From Paraglaciecola sp. (lineage in GTDB: Bacteria > Pseudomonadota > Gammaproteobacteria > Enterobacterales > Alteromonadaceae): a stretch of DNA of 60,571 bases. Below are positions 17,481 to 27,166 of this stretch, piece after piece. Numbering within the stretch: the first letter of the stretch is position 1; each line of letters starts with the position of its first letter. The stretch is taken from contig NZ_JANQVQ010000029.1 in the NCBI RefSeq assembly GCF_030730205.1, forward strand, positions 1-60,571. Direction: 5' to 3'. Made by a program: the position numbers and the translations under genes. Below the pieces are notes generated by a model, which saw only the letters and a program-made list of their open reading frames with translations, made no database searches and was not told where the DNA came from.

Positions 17481-17690
17481 TTAATGTTCAATGACATATT
17501 GCATAATGCCTTTGAATACAAAACCAGCGGCGCCCAGAAAAAGGACGAAATAAACAACTACCTTGCCTATTGTGGGCACATCATTTTTTTTCAACAGATC
17601 GTGAACAACATAGCCCATCAATAAAAACAAACCAAGGAGTGTAAGATTTAATCCAATCGCTTCAATTTGTTCGTAATATTTGTTTAGCAT
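17481..17690 (-). CDS. DUF2788 family small membrane protein
   Basis: This 69-residue protein has two predicted membrane helices (about 13-33, LNLTLLGLFLLMGYVVHDLL, and about 43-63, VVYFVLFLGAAGFVF). The linker KKNDVPTIGK is typical of DUF2788. The function is unknown. It is commonly found just upstream of fldA in Alteromonadales and Pseudomonadales. Confidence 0.85.
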   Translation of the reverse strand: MLNKYYEQIEAIGLNLTLLGLFLLMGYVVHDLLKKNDVPTIGKVVVYFVLFLGAAGFVFKGIMQYVIEH

Positions 17691-18002
17691 CTGTTGCTTG
17701 TACTACCTCATTTAAAATCGGTCGCATACTAGCATAAGCTTAATCGCTTTAAAATTAGTCCGAGGTATTAAAGTCAAATTAACCAAGGTTACACTTACTA
17801 TGCGGAGTTATGCTTTTAGATTGATAATCTTCCCCAAAAAACAGATTTTTAACCGGAGATATCAGCTCAGTGGTACGCATAAACATACTGAAAAGACCAT
17901 ATGATCACAAAGTGCTTGTTGGTGTCGGTCGCAATCAGTCAGAACGGGTTTTTTGCATACAATTCAAAGACTAATCAAGCGACTGAAAGGTGAGTCCCAA
18001 AT
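17691..18002. other. Upstream region of the DUF2788-fldA unit
   Basis: The 312 bp between ybfF and the DUF2788 gene should hold the promoter of DUF2788-fldA on the minus strand. AGATT-gat-AATCT (17818-17830) is a small palindrome that partly resembles a Fur half-box, but the match is too short to call. A 74-codon frame on the plus strand overlaps ybfF and shows no coding features. Confidence 0.4.
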
Positions 18003-18806
18003 TCAAGCACTTAGGCCCGATGTCGATGATGCTGTTTTAGTAAAAAAAAGTTCAATGGTTTTAAGACAAATAGCGGGTTTCTCCGCATGCAACCAATGTC
18101 CCGTACCTCCTATTAATTTGGATTGGCTGTTTGGAAACAGTGAAACGATTTTATCTCGATGCGCAGGTAAGAGATAATCGGACAATTCACCTTTTATAAA
18201 CAGAGTAGGGCCCTTATAAACAGTGTCAGCCTTAATTTCTGCCAGGATATCTAAGTAGTCTCTTTTCAGTAATGCTAAATTAAAATACCAATGCCAACCA
18301 TCTTCATCTTGATAAAGACTTTTTAATAAGAACTGTCTGGTTGATAGTTCATGGACATGTTGCTTTAAAAAATCATCTGCCATGTTGCGAGTAGTAATTG
18401 TGGCAAGAGGGATACTATCAAGCCCTAAAAATACAGAATCATGGCTGCGTGAATAGGCGACCGGTGCAATATCAATAATCACTAAACGCTGCACCAATTC
18501 GGGCTTCTTAAGAGCAATGTTCATGGAAACTTTGCCACCTAAAGAATGCCCAACAATATTCACTTTTTGAATAGTTAACTCAGCTAACAATTCAATAATA
18601 AGGGTGGCATACAAATCAAAACTAAATTTGTTGGTTCTGGTTGATTTACCATGATCGGGTAAATCAACACTTAAGATATTATAATTTCCATTTAATCCAC
18701 GTCTTAAAGCAGATAAATTATCTAAACTGCCAAACAATCCGTGAATCAGTAGAACCCAAGGACGTTCTTTTTCACAAAGATACGTTTGATAATTAATTTT
18801 CGACAA
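18003..18806 (-). CDS. ybfF: YbfF-type alpha/beta hydrolase (esterase)
   Basis: This alpha/beta hydrolase has the oxyanion segment LLIHGLFGSLDNLSALR, the nucleophile elbow VGHSLGGK and the catalytic-His segment GTGHWLHAEKP, all matching E. coli YbfF, an esterase with preference for acyl-CoA and short esters. No ATG is available near the N-terminus. A TTG at 18806 preceded by AAGG at about 11 bases is preferred; the longest frame begins at a TTG at 18830 without a ribosome site. The start is therefore uncertain by a few codons. The ybfF-fldA neighbourhood is conserved in gammaproteobacteria. Confidence 0.85.
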   Translation of the reverse strand: MSKINYQTYLCEKERPWVLLIHGLFGSLDNLSALRRGLNGNYNILSVDLPDHGKSTRTNKFSFDLYATLIIELLAELTIQKVNIVGHSLGGKVSMNIALKKPELVQRLVIIDIAPVAYSRSHDSVFLGLDSIPLATITTRNMADDFLKQHVHELSTRQFLLKSLYQDEDGWHWYFNLALLKRDYLDILAEIKADTVYKGPTLFIKGELSDYLLPAHRDKIVSLFPNSQSKLIGGTGHWLHAEKPAICLKTIELFFTKTASSTSGLSA

Positions 18807-18863
18807 AACAATAATAACCTTAGCTAACAAATACTGTAAAAATCACATAATCAGAGTAAAAAA

Positions 18864-19259
18864 TTAAATCAAAAAGTCTTCTAATTTTTTACCGCTGGCA
18901 ATGGCTTTCGCGTACACCTTCGGCATTCTTCCAATACCGGTCCATTGGTGAATTTCACCATTATCATCACTGATTTGATACTTTACTGGGCGTTTCTTTT
19001 GCGGCTTAGGCGCCGGCTTTTGACTTACTTGATGTAAATCAGCTACATCAAGACCTGCATCCTGCATTTGTTGAAGAATATCAGCTAATTTTTCTTTTTT
19101 TGCTGCTTCTTGTTGCTGTAATTGTGCTTCTTTTTGTTTTCTTGCGTCAATAATCGTATTGAGCTTTGTGGCGACTGATTCAAGCTCTTCGATACTTAAA
19201 TCTTTTACTGCTCCTTGTAATTTTCTTCCATGAGTTAATATTGATAAAAAATTTAACAT
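18864..19259 (-). CDS. H-NS family nucleoid-associated protein
   Basis: This 131-residue protein has an N-terminal helical dimerisation region (about 1-60, rich in Glu, Lys and Gln), a flexible Pro/Lys linker (QKPAPKPQKKRPVK) and a C-terminal H-NS DNA-binding domain of about 40 residues with the core WTGIGRMPKVY in place of the common TWTGQGRTPK. Such proteins coat AT-rich DNA and silence transferred genes. GAGGTT lies just before the ATG. The weak match at the core loop may shift specificity. Confidence 0.9.
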   Translation of the reverse strand: MLNFLSILTHGRKLQGAVKDLSIEELESVATKLNTIIDARKQKEAQLQQQEAAKKEKLADILQQMQDAGLDVADLHQVSQKPAPKPQKKRPVKYQISDDNGEIHQWTGIGRMPKVYAKAIASGKKLEDFLI

Positions 19260-19369
19260 ACAACCTCTATAAGTAAGAAATTAGAGGCTACAAAAATATA
19301 GTTAAATAATATAAACCGCAATAAAAAAGCGAGAATACTCTCGCTTTTTTCATCTTTAATTCCGGGTGA

Positions 19370-21025
19370 TTACATATTAGGGTAATTCGGTCCTCCTGCT
19401 CCCTCTGGTACCACCCAATTAATATTTTGATTCGGATCTTTAATATCACACGTTTTGCAATGAACGCAGTTTTGCGCATTTATTTGTAAAGCCTTTTCGC
19501 CTTGTGGGTTTTCAATAATTTCATAAACGCCAGCTGGGCAATAACGCTGAGCTGGCTCATCATATTTCGGTAAATTAATTAAAATAGGTATGGTTTTGTC
19601 TAGTAATTTTAAATGACAAGGTTGTTCTTCTTCATGATTAGTATTAGATAAAAATACTGACGAGAGCTTATCAAAACTGAGTACACCATCTGGTTTTGGA
19701 TATCGGGGTTTAACACAATCTTCGGCAAGTTTTAACTGATTGTGGTCATGATGGTTATCCTTGAGTGTGATAAACATATTTCCACCAAACAGATTTTGTT
19801 CAATAGTATTGAATGCGCCACCCCAAAATGTGCCTAATTTATGGATCGCTGGGCCAAAGTTACGAGAATTAAATAATTCTTTATACAGCCAAGACGCCTT
19901 GAATTTGTCCGTATAAGCGTTTAGATCTTTCCCGCCTTGCTCGCTCTCATCTTGCAAGGTCTCAAATAGCGTTTCAGCCGCTAATAAACCTGATTTCATG
20001 GCAGTGTGATTGCCTTTAATTTTAGCAAAATTTAAAGTGCCAGCGTCACAACCCACTAATAAACCACCTGCAAAGGTCATTTTAGGTAAGGAATTAAAAC
20101 CACCTTTTGCAATAGCGCGAGCGCCATAGGATACGCGTTTACCACCTTCTAGATACTGCTTAAAAATAGGGTGGTGTTTGAGACGCTGAAACTCATCAAA
20201 TGGACTTAAATGTGGGTTGCTATAATTTAAATCCATGATCAATCCAACCAAAACCTGATTATTCTCGGCATGATATAAGTAGGCCCCGCCGGTCGCATCT
20301 GAAAGCGGCCAACCAGCGCTGTGCACCACTAAGCCTTCTTGATGTTTGGCAGGATCGATATCCCAAATTTCTTTAAAGCCAATACCGTAGTGCTGGGGTG
20401 ACACATCTTTATCTAGATCAAATCTTTTAATCAGTTGTTTGCCTAAATGTCCGCGACAACCTTCAGCAAATACAGTGTATTTTGCACGCAGTTCCATGCC
20501 AGGCATGAAGGAGTCTTTAGGTTGACCTTCAGCATCAAGGCCCATGTCGCCTGTAATTACTCCGCCCACACTGCCATCTTCATTGTACAGCACCTCAGCG
20601 GCAGCAAAGCCAGGAAATATTTCAACGCCAAGTTCTTCTGCTTGGCTTGCTAACCAACGACAAACATTCCCCATACTGACAATATAATTTCCTTCATTAT
20701 GCATGGTTTTTGGTACAGCAATATTGGGTATTTTTGTCGCCTTAGTATCATCTTTGAGCAGATAAATATGATCTTCTGTGACTTTGGTGTGAAGCGGTGC
20801 GCCACGCTCTTGCCAATCTGGAAAAAGTTCAGCCAAGGCTTTTGTTTCAAAAACGGCACCAGATAATATATGGGCACCTACTTCAGAACCTTTTTCGACC
20901 ACACAAACCATCAGCTCTTTGTCAGCTTTTTTAGCTAATTGCATTAAATGACATGCTGTAGATAGACCGGCTGGACCCGCACCGACTATTACTACGTCAA
21001 ACTCCATCGATTCTCGTTCCACCAT
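19370..21025 (-). CDS. etfD: Electron transfer flavoprotein-ubiquinone oxidoreductase
   Basis: This 551-residue membrane-associated enzyme passes electrons from reduced ETF to ubiquinone. FAD binding is shown by VVIVGAGPAGLSTA at the N-terminus and by LVGCDAGTLNFAKIKGNHTA. The 4Fe-4S ligands are the Cys residues in YCPAGVYE and NCVHCKTCDIKDP near the C-terminus, which ends EGAGGPNYPNM as usual. GAGGA precedes the ATG. It is divergent from etfBA, with a shared 423-bp regulatory region, and accepts electrons from acyl-CoA dehydrogenases such as the one at 27167. Confidence 0.96.
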   Translation of the reverse strand: MVERESMEFDVVIVGAGPAGLSTACHLMQLAKKADKELMVCVVEKGSEVGAHILSGAVFETKALAELFPDWQERGAPLHTKVTEDHIYLLKDDTKATKIPNIAVPKTMHNEGNYIVSMGNVCRWLASQAEELGVEIFPGFAAAEVLYNEDGSVGGVITGDMGLDAEGQPKDSFMPGMELRAKYTVFAEGCRGHLGKQLIKRFDLDKDVSPQHYGIGFKEIWDIDPAKHQEGLVVHSAGWPLSDATGGAYLYHAENNQVLVGLIMDLNYSNPHLSPFDEFQRLKHHPIFKQYLEGGKRVSYGARAIAKGGFNSLPKMTFAGGLLVGCDAGTLNFAKIKGNHTAMKSGLLAAETLFETLQDESEQGGKDLNAYTDKFKASWLYKELFNSRNFGPAIHKLGTFWGGAFNTIEQNLFGGNMFITLKDNHHDHNQLKLAEDCVKPRYPKPDGVLSFDKLSSVFLSNTNHEEEQPCHLKLLDKTIPILINLPKYDEPAQRYCPAGVYEIIENPQGEKALQINAQNCVHCKTCDIKDPNQNINWVVPEGAGGPNYPNM

Positions 21026-21448
21026 GTGTTCCTCTTTTATATTTATCTATTCATCAAAAAAATACTGAACTTAGCCTTAAAATCTAAGCACATAGCCTGA
21101 TTTTGGCGTAGTTTTGAACTAATTTCACGATATGTTCGTTAAGGCTTATTATGTTTTTGTAAATCACTACTGTTATTAACTTCTAATGATTGAAAATAAA
21201 AAAGCATTTAAAAACAGTTGTTTAATAATAATTTGTTAATGGCATGTTGACTTGAAGGCGTCAATTTCTCAATCATTAACATCCCTATCATACTCGACAT
21301 TAAGATTTGTCAAAACGAAGTTACAGTTAAAAATGGTAACAACGATGGTAAGTTGACGTTTACGTTAACATTACGTAAATTGACGCCAACTTATCTAAGC
21401 ATTAATAATGCTTATTAATACAATCGATACCCATAGACAGAGGTAATA
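21026..21448. promoter_or_regulatory. Divergent ETF-QO / etfBA control region with LiuR-like boxes
   Basis: TTGACGTTTACGTTAA (21353-21368) and, on the other strand, a related box within 21371-21389 (TTACGTAAATTGACGCC on plus) lie side by side 60-95 bp before etfB. Their ACGT-TTACGT core resembles the operator described for the MerR-family regulator LiuR of branched-chain amino acid use in Alteromonadales. TTTACGT and ACGTAAA also form an inverted repeat spanning both. The remaining sequence is AT-rich and non-coding. Confidence 0.5.
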
Positions 21449-22198
21449 ATGAAAATTCTAGTGCCAATCAAGCGTGCTATTGATTACAACGTGAAAGTTA
21501 GGGTGAAACCCGACAACTCAGCTGTCGATTTGACCAACGCCAAAATGTCACTCAATCCATTTTGTGAGATAGCAGTTGAAGAAGCCGTGCGCCTTAAAGA
21601 AAAAGGCATCGCCACAGAAATCGTTGTTGTATCAATTGGTGATAAAGCGTGCCAAGAGCAAATCAGAACGGCGCTGGCCCTTGGCGCTGACCGTGGCATT
21701 CAAATCGATACCAGTGAATCACTTGATTCATTACAAATTGCCAAGTTACTGCAAAAAGTTGTTGAGCAAGAAAGTCCCGAACTGGTGATTTTAGGTAAAC
21801 AGTCGATTGACTCAGACAACAACCAAACAGGTCAGATGCTTGCTGCGTTGACGGGCATGCCACAAGGCACTTTTGCGTCTGAAGTAAAAATGGAAGAAGG
21901 AAAGGTCTTAGTTACTCGTGAAATCGATGGTGGTTTACAAACCGTTGCGCTGAGCTTGCCTGCTGTGGTGACAACCGATTTACGTCTGAATGAGCCTCGC
22001 TACGCCTCGTTACCCAATATCATGAAAGCGAAAAGAAAGCCCCTTGAGGTCAAACCCGCCAGTGATTTTGGCGTGTCATTAGTATCAAACGTGAAAGTGT
22101 TAAAAGTCGAAGCCCCTGCGCAACGTAAAGGCGGTATCAAAGTCGCTGATGTAGCAGAATTAGTGGATAAATTGAAAAACGAAGCGAAGGTGATCTAA
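21449..22198 (+). CDS. etfB: Electron transfer flavoprotein beta subunit
   Basis: The 249-residue beta subunit binds AMP and docks with acyl-CoA dehydrogenases. It shows [39 protein letters not shown] and the recognition loop [19 protein letters not shown] with its conserved Leu. AGAGGTAA precedes the ATG. The stop codon overlaps the etfA start (TAATG). Confidence 0.96.
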   Translation: MKILVPIKRAIDYNVKVRVKPDNSAVDLTNAKMSLNPFCEIAVEEAVRLKEKGIATEIVVVSIGDKACQEQIRTALALGADRGIQIDTSESLDSLQIAKLLQKVVEQESPELVILGKQSIDSDNNQTGQMLAALTGMPQGTFASEVKMEEGKVLVTREIDGGLQTVALSLPAVVTTDLRLNEPRYASLPNIMKAKRKPLEVKPASDFGVSLVSNVKVLKVEAPAQRKGGIKVADVAELVDKLKNEAKVI

Positions 22199-23124
22199 TG
22201 GCTATTTTAGTTTACGTAGAACATGACAACCAAGAGCTGAAATCAGACTCTCTTAAATTAATCAACGCGGCCTGCCAGATTGACAATGATGTTCATGCCT
22301 TAGTGGCAGGCAGCCATTGCCAAAGCGTTGCTGAACAAGCTTCCAATGTGGTTGGTGTGACTAAAGTATTGTGTGCAGACAGTGCAGAGTACCAACATCA
22401 ACTGGCCGAAAATATCGCAGAGTTAGTGGCCGAACTAGGCAAAGACTACTCACATATTGTGGCACCAGCGACCACCACAGGTAAAAACTTCCTACCTCGA
22501 GTTGCCGCGTTATTAGATGTTGCTCAGTTATCCGATGTCATTAAAGTGATTAGCAGCGATACATTCTTACGTCCTATTTACGCAGGAAATGCACTCGCGA
22601 CCGTACAATCGTCTGATACCATTAAAGTATTAACCGTGCGTACTGCGGCGTTTGATGCCTCAGCAACCGGAAATTCAGCGCCCATCGAAACCTGCTCAGT
22701 GGTAAAAGAAGCGACCAAGTCCAGCTTTGTCAACGCTGAATTAACCAAGTCTGAGCGTCCTGAACTAACCGCTGCAAGTGTTATTATTTCCGGTGGTCGT
22801 GGTATGCAAAATGGAGAAAACTTCAAATTGCTAGAAGGGATTGCAGACAAACTTGGCGCGGCCATGGGAGCATCACGTGCAGCCGTCGACGCTGGTTTTG
22901 TACCCAATGACATGCAAGTAGGGCAAACGGGTAAAATCGTCGCGCCTCAACTTTATATCGCAGTGGGTATCTCCGGAGCCATTCAACATTTAGCCGGAAT
23001 GAAAGACTCTAAAGTAATTGTCGCTATCAACAAAGATGAAGAGGCGCCTATTTTTCAAGTTGCAGATTATGGTTTAGTAGGCGACTTGTTCACCGTGCTA
23101 CCAGAGCTTGAAGCTGCTCTTTAA
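22198..23124 (+). CDS. etfA: Electron transfer flavoprotein alpha subunit
   Basis: The 308-residue alpha subunit carries the FAD of ETF. The C-terminal FAD domain shows ISGGRGMQNGENF, GASRAAVDAGFVP, GQTGKIVAPQLYIAVGISG and INKDEEAPIFQVADYG. Translation is coupled to etfB by a one-base overlap. A strong terminator follows. Confidence 0.96.
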   Translation: MAILVYVEHDNQELKSDSLKLINAACQIDNDVHALVAGSHCQSVAEQASNVVGVTKVLCADSAEYQHQLAENIAELVAELGKDYSHIVAPATTTGKNFLPRVAALLDVAQLSDVIKVISSDTFLRPIYAGNALATVQSSDTIKVLTVRTAAFDASATGNSAPIETCSVVKEATKSSFVNAELTKSERPELTAASVIISGGRGMQNGENFKLLEGIADKLGAAMGASRAAVDAGFVPNDMQVGQTGKIVAPQLYIAVGISGAIQHLAGMKDSKVIVAINKDEEAPIFQVADYGLVGDLFTVLPELEAAL

Positions 23125-23152
23125 CGATAAAATACTTGCGTAAACATTGAAG

Positions 23153-23180
23153 GCCACAAAAGATTCTTTTGTGGCTTTTT
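23153..23180 (+). terminator. Terminator of etfBA
   Basis: GCCACAAAAG-att-CTTTTGTGGC followed by TTTTT is a ten-base perfect stem, 28 bases after the etfA stop codon. Confidence 0.9.
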
Positions 23181-23302
23181 GTTATGTGTTATTTATCATA
23201 TAATTAAAATCAAGTCTGCGATTAATTGACTGAAAACAACTAAACGCTTGCTGTCTGCGTTAGACAGTAATTGCCTCCTTTATTTTTCTTATTGAGTTTA
23301 TT

Positions 23303-25264
23303 ATGAACAAAGCCCCCATTCCTTGTTTGAACCTCGGTGTATGTGACTATCCAGAGCATGTTGGCTCAGATCAATGGCAATTGCATGCTCAACAACAACA
23401 GGCATTAGGCCTCAATTTTATTAGGATTGGCGAGTTTAGTTGGCAAAAAATTGAGCCTCAAGCTGGGCAGTTTGATTGGCAATGGTTAGACGATGCCATT
23501 GACATTTACCAACAACACGGACTCAATGTTGTCTTAGGTACGCCTACTGCTACACCACCAGCATGGTTGATTGAAGCTCACCCAGAAATATTGGCTGTTG
23601 ATGAAAACAACCAAGTGAAAAAATTTGGTTCACGCCGTCACTACGACCACGGCAGTGTCATATATCGCCAAGAGTGCCAACGTATAGTTCGCGCAATGGC
23701 CGAACGTTATGGTAAGCATCCTGCTGTTGTAGGCTGGCAAACTGACAACGAACTTGGCCATGAAGGAACAGCGCAATCATATTCAGCCTCTAGTGTGGCG
23801 GGTTTTCAGCAATGGCTTAAAGCGCGCTATACAAATTTAGAGGCCCTTAATGAGGCTTGGGGTACTGTATTTTGGAGTCAAACTTATTCAAGTTGGACAC
23901 AAATCAGCTCACCCAATCTGAGTGCTGTGCGTCAAGCGAATCCCTCACAAGTGCTTGACTTTAAACGGTACTGTTCAGATATGATCATTGCGTTTCAGCA
24001 GTTACAAATTGATATACTGCGAGACCTATCACCGGGGCGGTTTATTACCCATAATTTTGTGATTTTTGCCAGTGAATTTGACTTATATAAGGCCACAAAA
24101 AATTTAGATTTTGTCGCGTGGGACAGTTACCCGATCGGCATGTTGGAATACTTTGCAACATGGGAATCTGAAGAGGTTAAGACTCGCTACGCTCGTACAG
24201 GTCATCCTGATTTAGTCAGTTTAAATCATGATATTTACCGAGGTTTAAAAAATGGCACTGACTTTTGGGTGATGGAGCAACAATGTGGTCATGCAAATTG
24301 GGCGCAATATAATCCTCTTCCAGCACAAGGTGCTGTGCAATTATGGACAGCGCAAGCGTGGGCTCATGGGGCGCAAAGTGTGATCTATTTCCGTTGGCGC
24401 GCATCGCACATGGCTCAAGAAATTATGCATTCTGGCTTACTTCAACAAGATGGTCGTGCTGATCGTGGTTACCAGGAAGTCGCAAATGTTGAGCCAACAC
24501 AGTATCCCTTAAGTCCAGTGAAAGCGAAAATCGCGTTTTTACATGATTTTGAAAGTATGTGGATTTACGATCAGCAGCCACATAATGCGAACTTAAGTTA
24601 CTGGGCACAATTTTATCAATTTTATTCAGTCGCCAGAAGTTTAGGCTTGGATGTGGATATTATCAGTCCACTTGATTTAGAGAATAATGCGTACAGCTTA
24701 GTTATTGCACCAGCATTAACCTTGGTTACTGACGAGGTTGCACGTTTATTAGTCGAGACGGCAAAAGACACTAAGATACTGTTTGGTCCTCGTACAGCTT
24801 TTCGCACTGAATCGGGTTTAGTACCGCAAAACGGACAGTTCTCGGCGATTGCTGATTTAGTGGGGATAAAGCTGGCAAACTTTGATTCTTTACGTCCCAC
24901 TTTAAGTCAAAGTTTAGAAGCAAGTGATGCTGATTTTAACGTAAGTTTCACCGCGACTTTGTGGTGCGAATCTTATGAAGTTGGCAAGGCTAAAGCTCTT
25001 TTCAAATACAGTGATGGACCAATGGCTGGCTTGGCCGCTGTGACGATATTAGACAATGTCACGGTGATTGGTGCTTTGTCTGAAAACTTAATTAAGACTG
25101 TAATAAGACAACAGTGTGCAGAACTTGCCATTGGCACAACAGAATTGGCCGATGGTATACGCTTGAGTCGGCGTGGTGAAAAAACCTTATTACAAAATTT
25201 TAATCAAAATGAAGTGAGTTTTGAAGGCCAGCAAGTTCCGGCGGTGAGTAGCGTGTTTAGATAA
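23303..25264 (+). CDS. GH42 beta-galactosidase
   Basis: This 653-residue glycoside hydrolase of family 42 hydrolyses terminal beta-galactosides. The TIM barrel is N-terminal, with Glu150 in the acid/base motif TDNELG and Glu325 as nucleophile in FWVMEQQCG. The early segment VCDYPEHV and [14 protein letters not shown] are typical. There is no signal peptide, so it acts on imported oligosaccharides. A trimerisation domain (about 400-580) and a short beta domain follow. It is not in an operon with a transporter; it precedes, tail to tail, a CBM48 protein gene. Confidence 0.93.
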   Translation: MNKAPIPCLNLGVCDYPEHVGSDQWQLHAQQQQALGLNFIRIGEFSWQKIEPQAGQFDWQWLDDAIDIYQQHGLNVVLGTPTATPPAWLIEAHPEILAVDENNQVKKFGSRRHYDHGSVIYRQECQRIVRAMAERYGKHPAVVGWQTDNELGHEGTAQSYSASSVAGFQQWLKARYTNLEALNEAWGTVFWSQTYSSWTQISSPNLSAVRQANPSQVLDFKRYCSDMIIAFQQLQIDILRDLSPGRFITHNFVIFASEFDLYKATKNLDFVAWDSYPIGMLEYFATWESEEVKTRYARTGHPDLVSLNHDIYRGLKNGTDFWVMEQQCGHANWAQYNPLPAQGAVQLWTAQAWAHGAQSVIYFRWRASHMAQEIMHSGLLQQDGRADRGYQEVANVEPTQYPLSPVKAKIAFLHDFESMWIYDQQPHNANLSYWAQFYQFYSVARSLGLDVDIISPLDLENNAYSLVIAPALTLVTDEVARLLVETAKDTKILFGPRTAFRTESGLVPQNGQFSAIADLVGIKLANFDSLRPTLSQSLEASDADFNVSFTATLWCESYEVGKAKALFKYSDGPMAGLAAVTILDNVTVIGALSENLIKTVIRQQCAELAIGTTELADGIRLSRRGEKTLLQNFNQNEVSFEGQQVPAVSSVFR

Positions 25265-25282
25265 GTCAGGGCTTAAAAAAAA

Positions 25283-25310
25283 TCCTAGCACTCGCTATTG
25301 AGTGCTAGGA
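25283..25310. terminator. Terminator between convergent GH42 and CBM48 genes
   Basis: TCCTAGCACTC-gctatt-GAGTGCTAGGA is an 11-base perfect stem. On the minus strand it is followed by an eight-base T-run, making it a strong terminator for the CBM48 gene; on the plus strand the T-run is short. Confidence 0.85.
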
Positions 25311-25320
25311 CTTTCAGAGT

Positions 25321-25629
25321 TTAAACAGCAACCACTGAGTTTTCGTCCAAAGAAACGGGTGAGGGGAGATATTCATCCGCACTCCAATCGTTTTCCCATT
25401 CTTGATCGTTGAGCAAATATCTAAACTGATATTTTGCATCTTTTTCTAATTCGACTGTTGCGGTAAAACTACCGTCTTTTAATTTTTTCATAGGCACTGC
25501 AGCAGTGTCCCAATTATTAAAATCACCGACTAAACGCACTGATTCTGCTTCACGAGCTTCGTCTTTGCTAATTTTGAAAGTCACTTTACATACTGCTTTT
25601 GATTTTAAGTACTGCTTTTTAAAGGCCAT
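25321..25629 (-). CDS. Stand-alone CBM48 / isoamylase N-terminal-like protein
   Basis: This 102-residue protein is essentially one glycogen-binding immunoglobulin-like domain, as found at the N-terminus of isoamylase and in AMPK beta subunits. Typical segments are VRLVGDFNNWD, DGSFTATVELEKDAKYQFRY and WENDWSADEY. It has no signal peptide and no attached enzyme. It may bind glycogen and act as a regulatory partner of a glycogen enzyme, but that is inference. GGAGAG precedes the ATG. Confidence 0.85.
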   Translation of the reverse strand: MAFKKQYLKSKAVCKVTFKISKDEAREAESVRLVGDFNNWDTAAVPMKKLKDGSFTATVELEKDAKYQFRYLLNDQEWENDWSADEYLPSPVSLDENSVVAV

Positions 25630-26029
25630 ATTAGCTCTCCGATTGGTAATAAAATTACAATAATTGGTTAAATATACATCAAAAATGCTTTTTTGACTAG
25701 CTATCTGTAATAAACTTTCACATTCAGCCAGCTAGGCTTTCCCTAAAATAGGTCGAAAACAAAAGGTATGGTTTGTTTTGGTGCAAACCTTGCTTTTTCG
25801 TGTTGCCTGTATCTTCAAGCGCTTAAGTAATTAATATTTATCAAAAAAATCTTGAAATTTAGCGTTTAGAACAGCCCTTCGTGACCACTTTTTGATGAAT
25901 TTAAAAAAACGAAAAGTGGACTACGGATTACAAAAAGCAATTTTTATGCATGTTTGCCAAAATTGGCTGAGCAGGCCTACGCGCTATGCTGAGATTAAAT
26001 TAGTGAGTAAATATGAAGAAAGGATGAAA
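25630..26029. other. AT-rich spacer upstream of the CBM48 gene
   Basis: The 400 bp contain no credible gene. A 65-codon plus-strand frame at 25892-26089 overlaps the regulator gene and looks spurious. CCACTTTT (25885-25892) and AAAAGTGG (25912-25919) form an inverted repeat across 19 bases. The region should include the CBM48 promoter and the 3' end of the regulator transcript. Confidence 0.4.
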
Positions 26030-27004
26030 TTAACGTTTAAATTTTTTGGCGTACTGACTCGGAGAGAGTCCGGTATGTTTCTTAAATAAGCGAGTAAATG
26101 AGCTAAGGTCGTCATAACCCACATGGCTGACGATGCGCTGCGCACTATCATGGGACTTTTCAAGTAACTTTTTAGCTGCCTCTACCCTCAAGCCTTGCAG
26201 ATATTCAAGTGGATTTTGCTCGGTAGCTTGTTTAAATCGCCGATTGAGTGTGCGACTTGTTAAGTTTACCAAATCGGCCAAATCACTAATTTGCACTGAT
26301 TGGCTGAAGTGCGCTTCTAACCATTCTTGCACTTGTAATACTTCGGGATCTTGATGGTATTTTTTAGCACGTATAGACGCATATGCGGCTTGTTGACCGC
26401 GAGATAAATCAATGACATGGGCCTTAGCTGTCGTGGTCGCAACGTCATGACCACAATAACGCTCAATTAATAACAGAGCCAAGTCAAACCACGCCATACC
26501 GCCACCAGAGCAATAAATATTGTCTGAGGTTGTGATCAGTTTTTCTGCCGCTAAGTGGACTTTGGGATAGCGACTTTTAAATAACTGAGCATAGCCCCAA
26601 TGGGTAGTAGCTTCACGTCCATCAAGTAAGCCTGCTTCTGCTAACAAAAAGGCGCCACTGCAATTGCTCGCAATATCTGCCCCTAGTTCATAATGTCGCT
26701 TTATGTGCGGTAGTAAATTTCGATTCTCTTGCAGCACACTTAACAACGACCCACCAATAGTGGGGATCAATAACAAGTCGGTTTTTTTAAGTTCTTCGAT
26801 AGCGATATGACTGTTGATTTCAAGTTGATTAATACAGCGCACCACTTGTTTGCCGAGGGTGGCTATTTGTACTTCAAAAAATGGGGTAGGCGGAAGCCCT
26901 TGCATTCTTTGCCAAGTGACACCAGCTAAGGCAAACAAGTCTAATGCACCGGTAATGGCACTCGCATAGGCTTGATTAAACCCCAAAATTGTTACTTTAA
27001 ACAA
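26030..27004 (-). CDS. GlxA-type AraC family transcriptional regulator
   Basis: The regulator has an N-terminal class I glutamine amidotransferase-like (DJ-1/PfpI) domain with the nucleophile-elbow-like segment IASNCSGAFLLAEAGLLDG and a C-terminal AraC double HTH (SDLADLVNLTSRTLNRRFKQ, then QRIVSHVGYDDLSSFTRLFKK). The family usually starts at KVTILGFNQA; a TTG at 27004 with GGGGA upstream gives that start and 324 residues. The frame is open to an ATG at 27076, which would add 24 residues of no family likeness. It is divergent from the acyl-CoA dehydrogenase operon, and two nested palindromes lie between them, so it probably controls that operon in response to the substrate. Confidence 0.85.
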   Translation of the reverse strand: MFKVTILGFNQAYASAITGALDLFALAGVTWQRMQGLPPTPFFEVQIATLGKQVVRCINQLEINSHIAIEELKKTDLLLIPTIGGSLLSVLQENRNLLPHIKRHYELGADIASNCSGAFLLAEAGLLDGREATTHWGYAQLFKSRYPKVHLAAEKLITTSDNIYCSGGGMAWFDLALLLIERYCGHDVATTTAKAHVIDLSRGQQAAYASIRAKKYHQDPEVLQVQEWLEAHFSQSVQISDLADLVNLTSRTLNRRFKQATEQNPLEYLQGLRVEAAKKLLEKSHDSAQRIVSHVGYDDLSSFTRLFKKHTGLSPSQYAKKFKR

Positions 27005-27081
27005 AATTTCATCCCCGTTATAAACAAAATTTTTAGCCGCCAATAACAGCCCGTTATGTGTGGCTAAAATGACCATTAATA

Positions 27082-27104
27082 TGTCATAAATGACAATTAT
27101 TGTC
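27082..27104. promoter_or_regulatory. Nested palindromes between the GlxA-type regulator and the acyl-CoA operon
   Basis: GACAAT-t-ATTGTC (27092-27104) is a perfect 13-bp palindrome. It overlaps a second inverted repeat, TGTCA-taaa-TGACA (27082-27095). Three TGTCA/TGACA half-sites in 23 bp suggest an operator for a dimeric or AraC-type regulator. Binding by the neighbouring regulator is inferred. Confidence 0.5.
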
Positions 27105-27166
27105 TCTATTAAATTTTGTCAAGCTAAGCCATGTTTATTCAATCGAAGATGTGACGGCTAACCAAT

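Noticed and set aside
17818-17830. Fur box upstream of the DUF2788-fldA unit
   Set aside because: Only a short AGATT/AATCT palindrome and one GATAAT unit are present, far from the 19-bp consensus.
17953-18177. Small plus-strand gene of 74 codons
   Set aside because: It overlaps the 3' end of ybfF, lacks a ribosome site and has no recognisable features.
25892-26089. Small plus-strand gene of 65 codons
   Set aside because: It overlaps the regulator gene on the other strand and has no ribosome site or domain.
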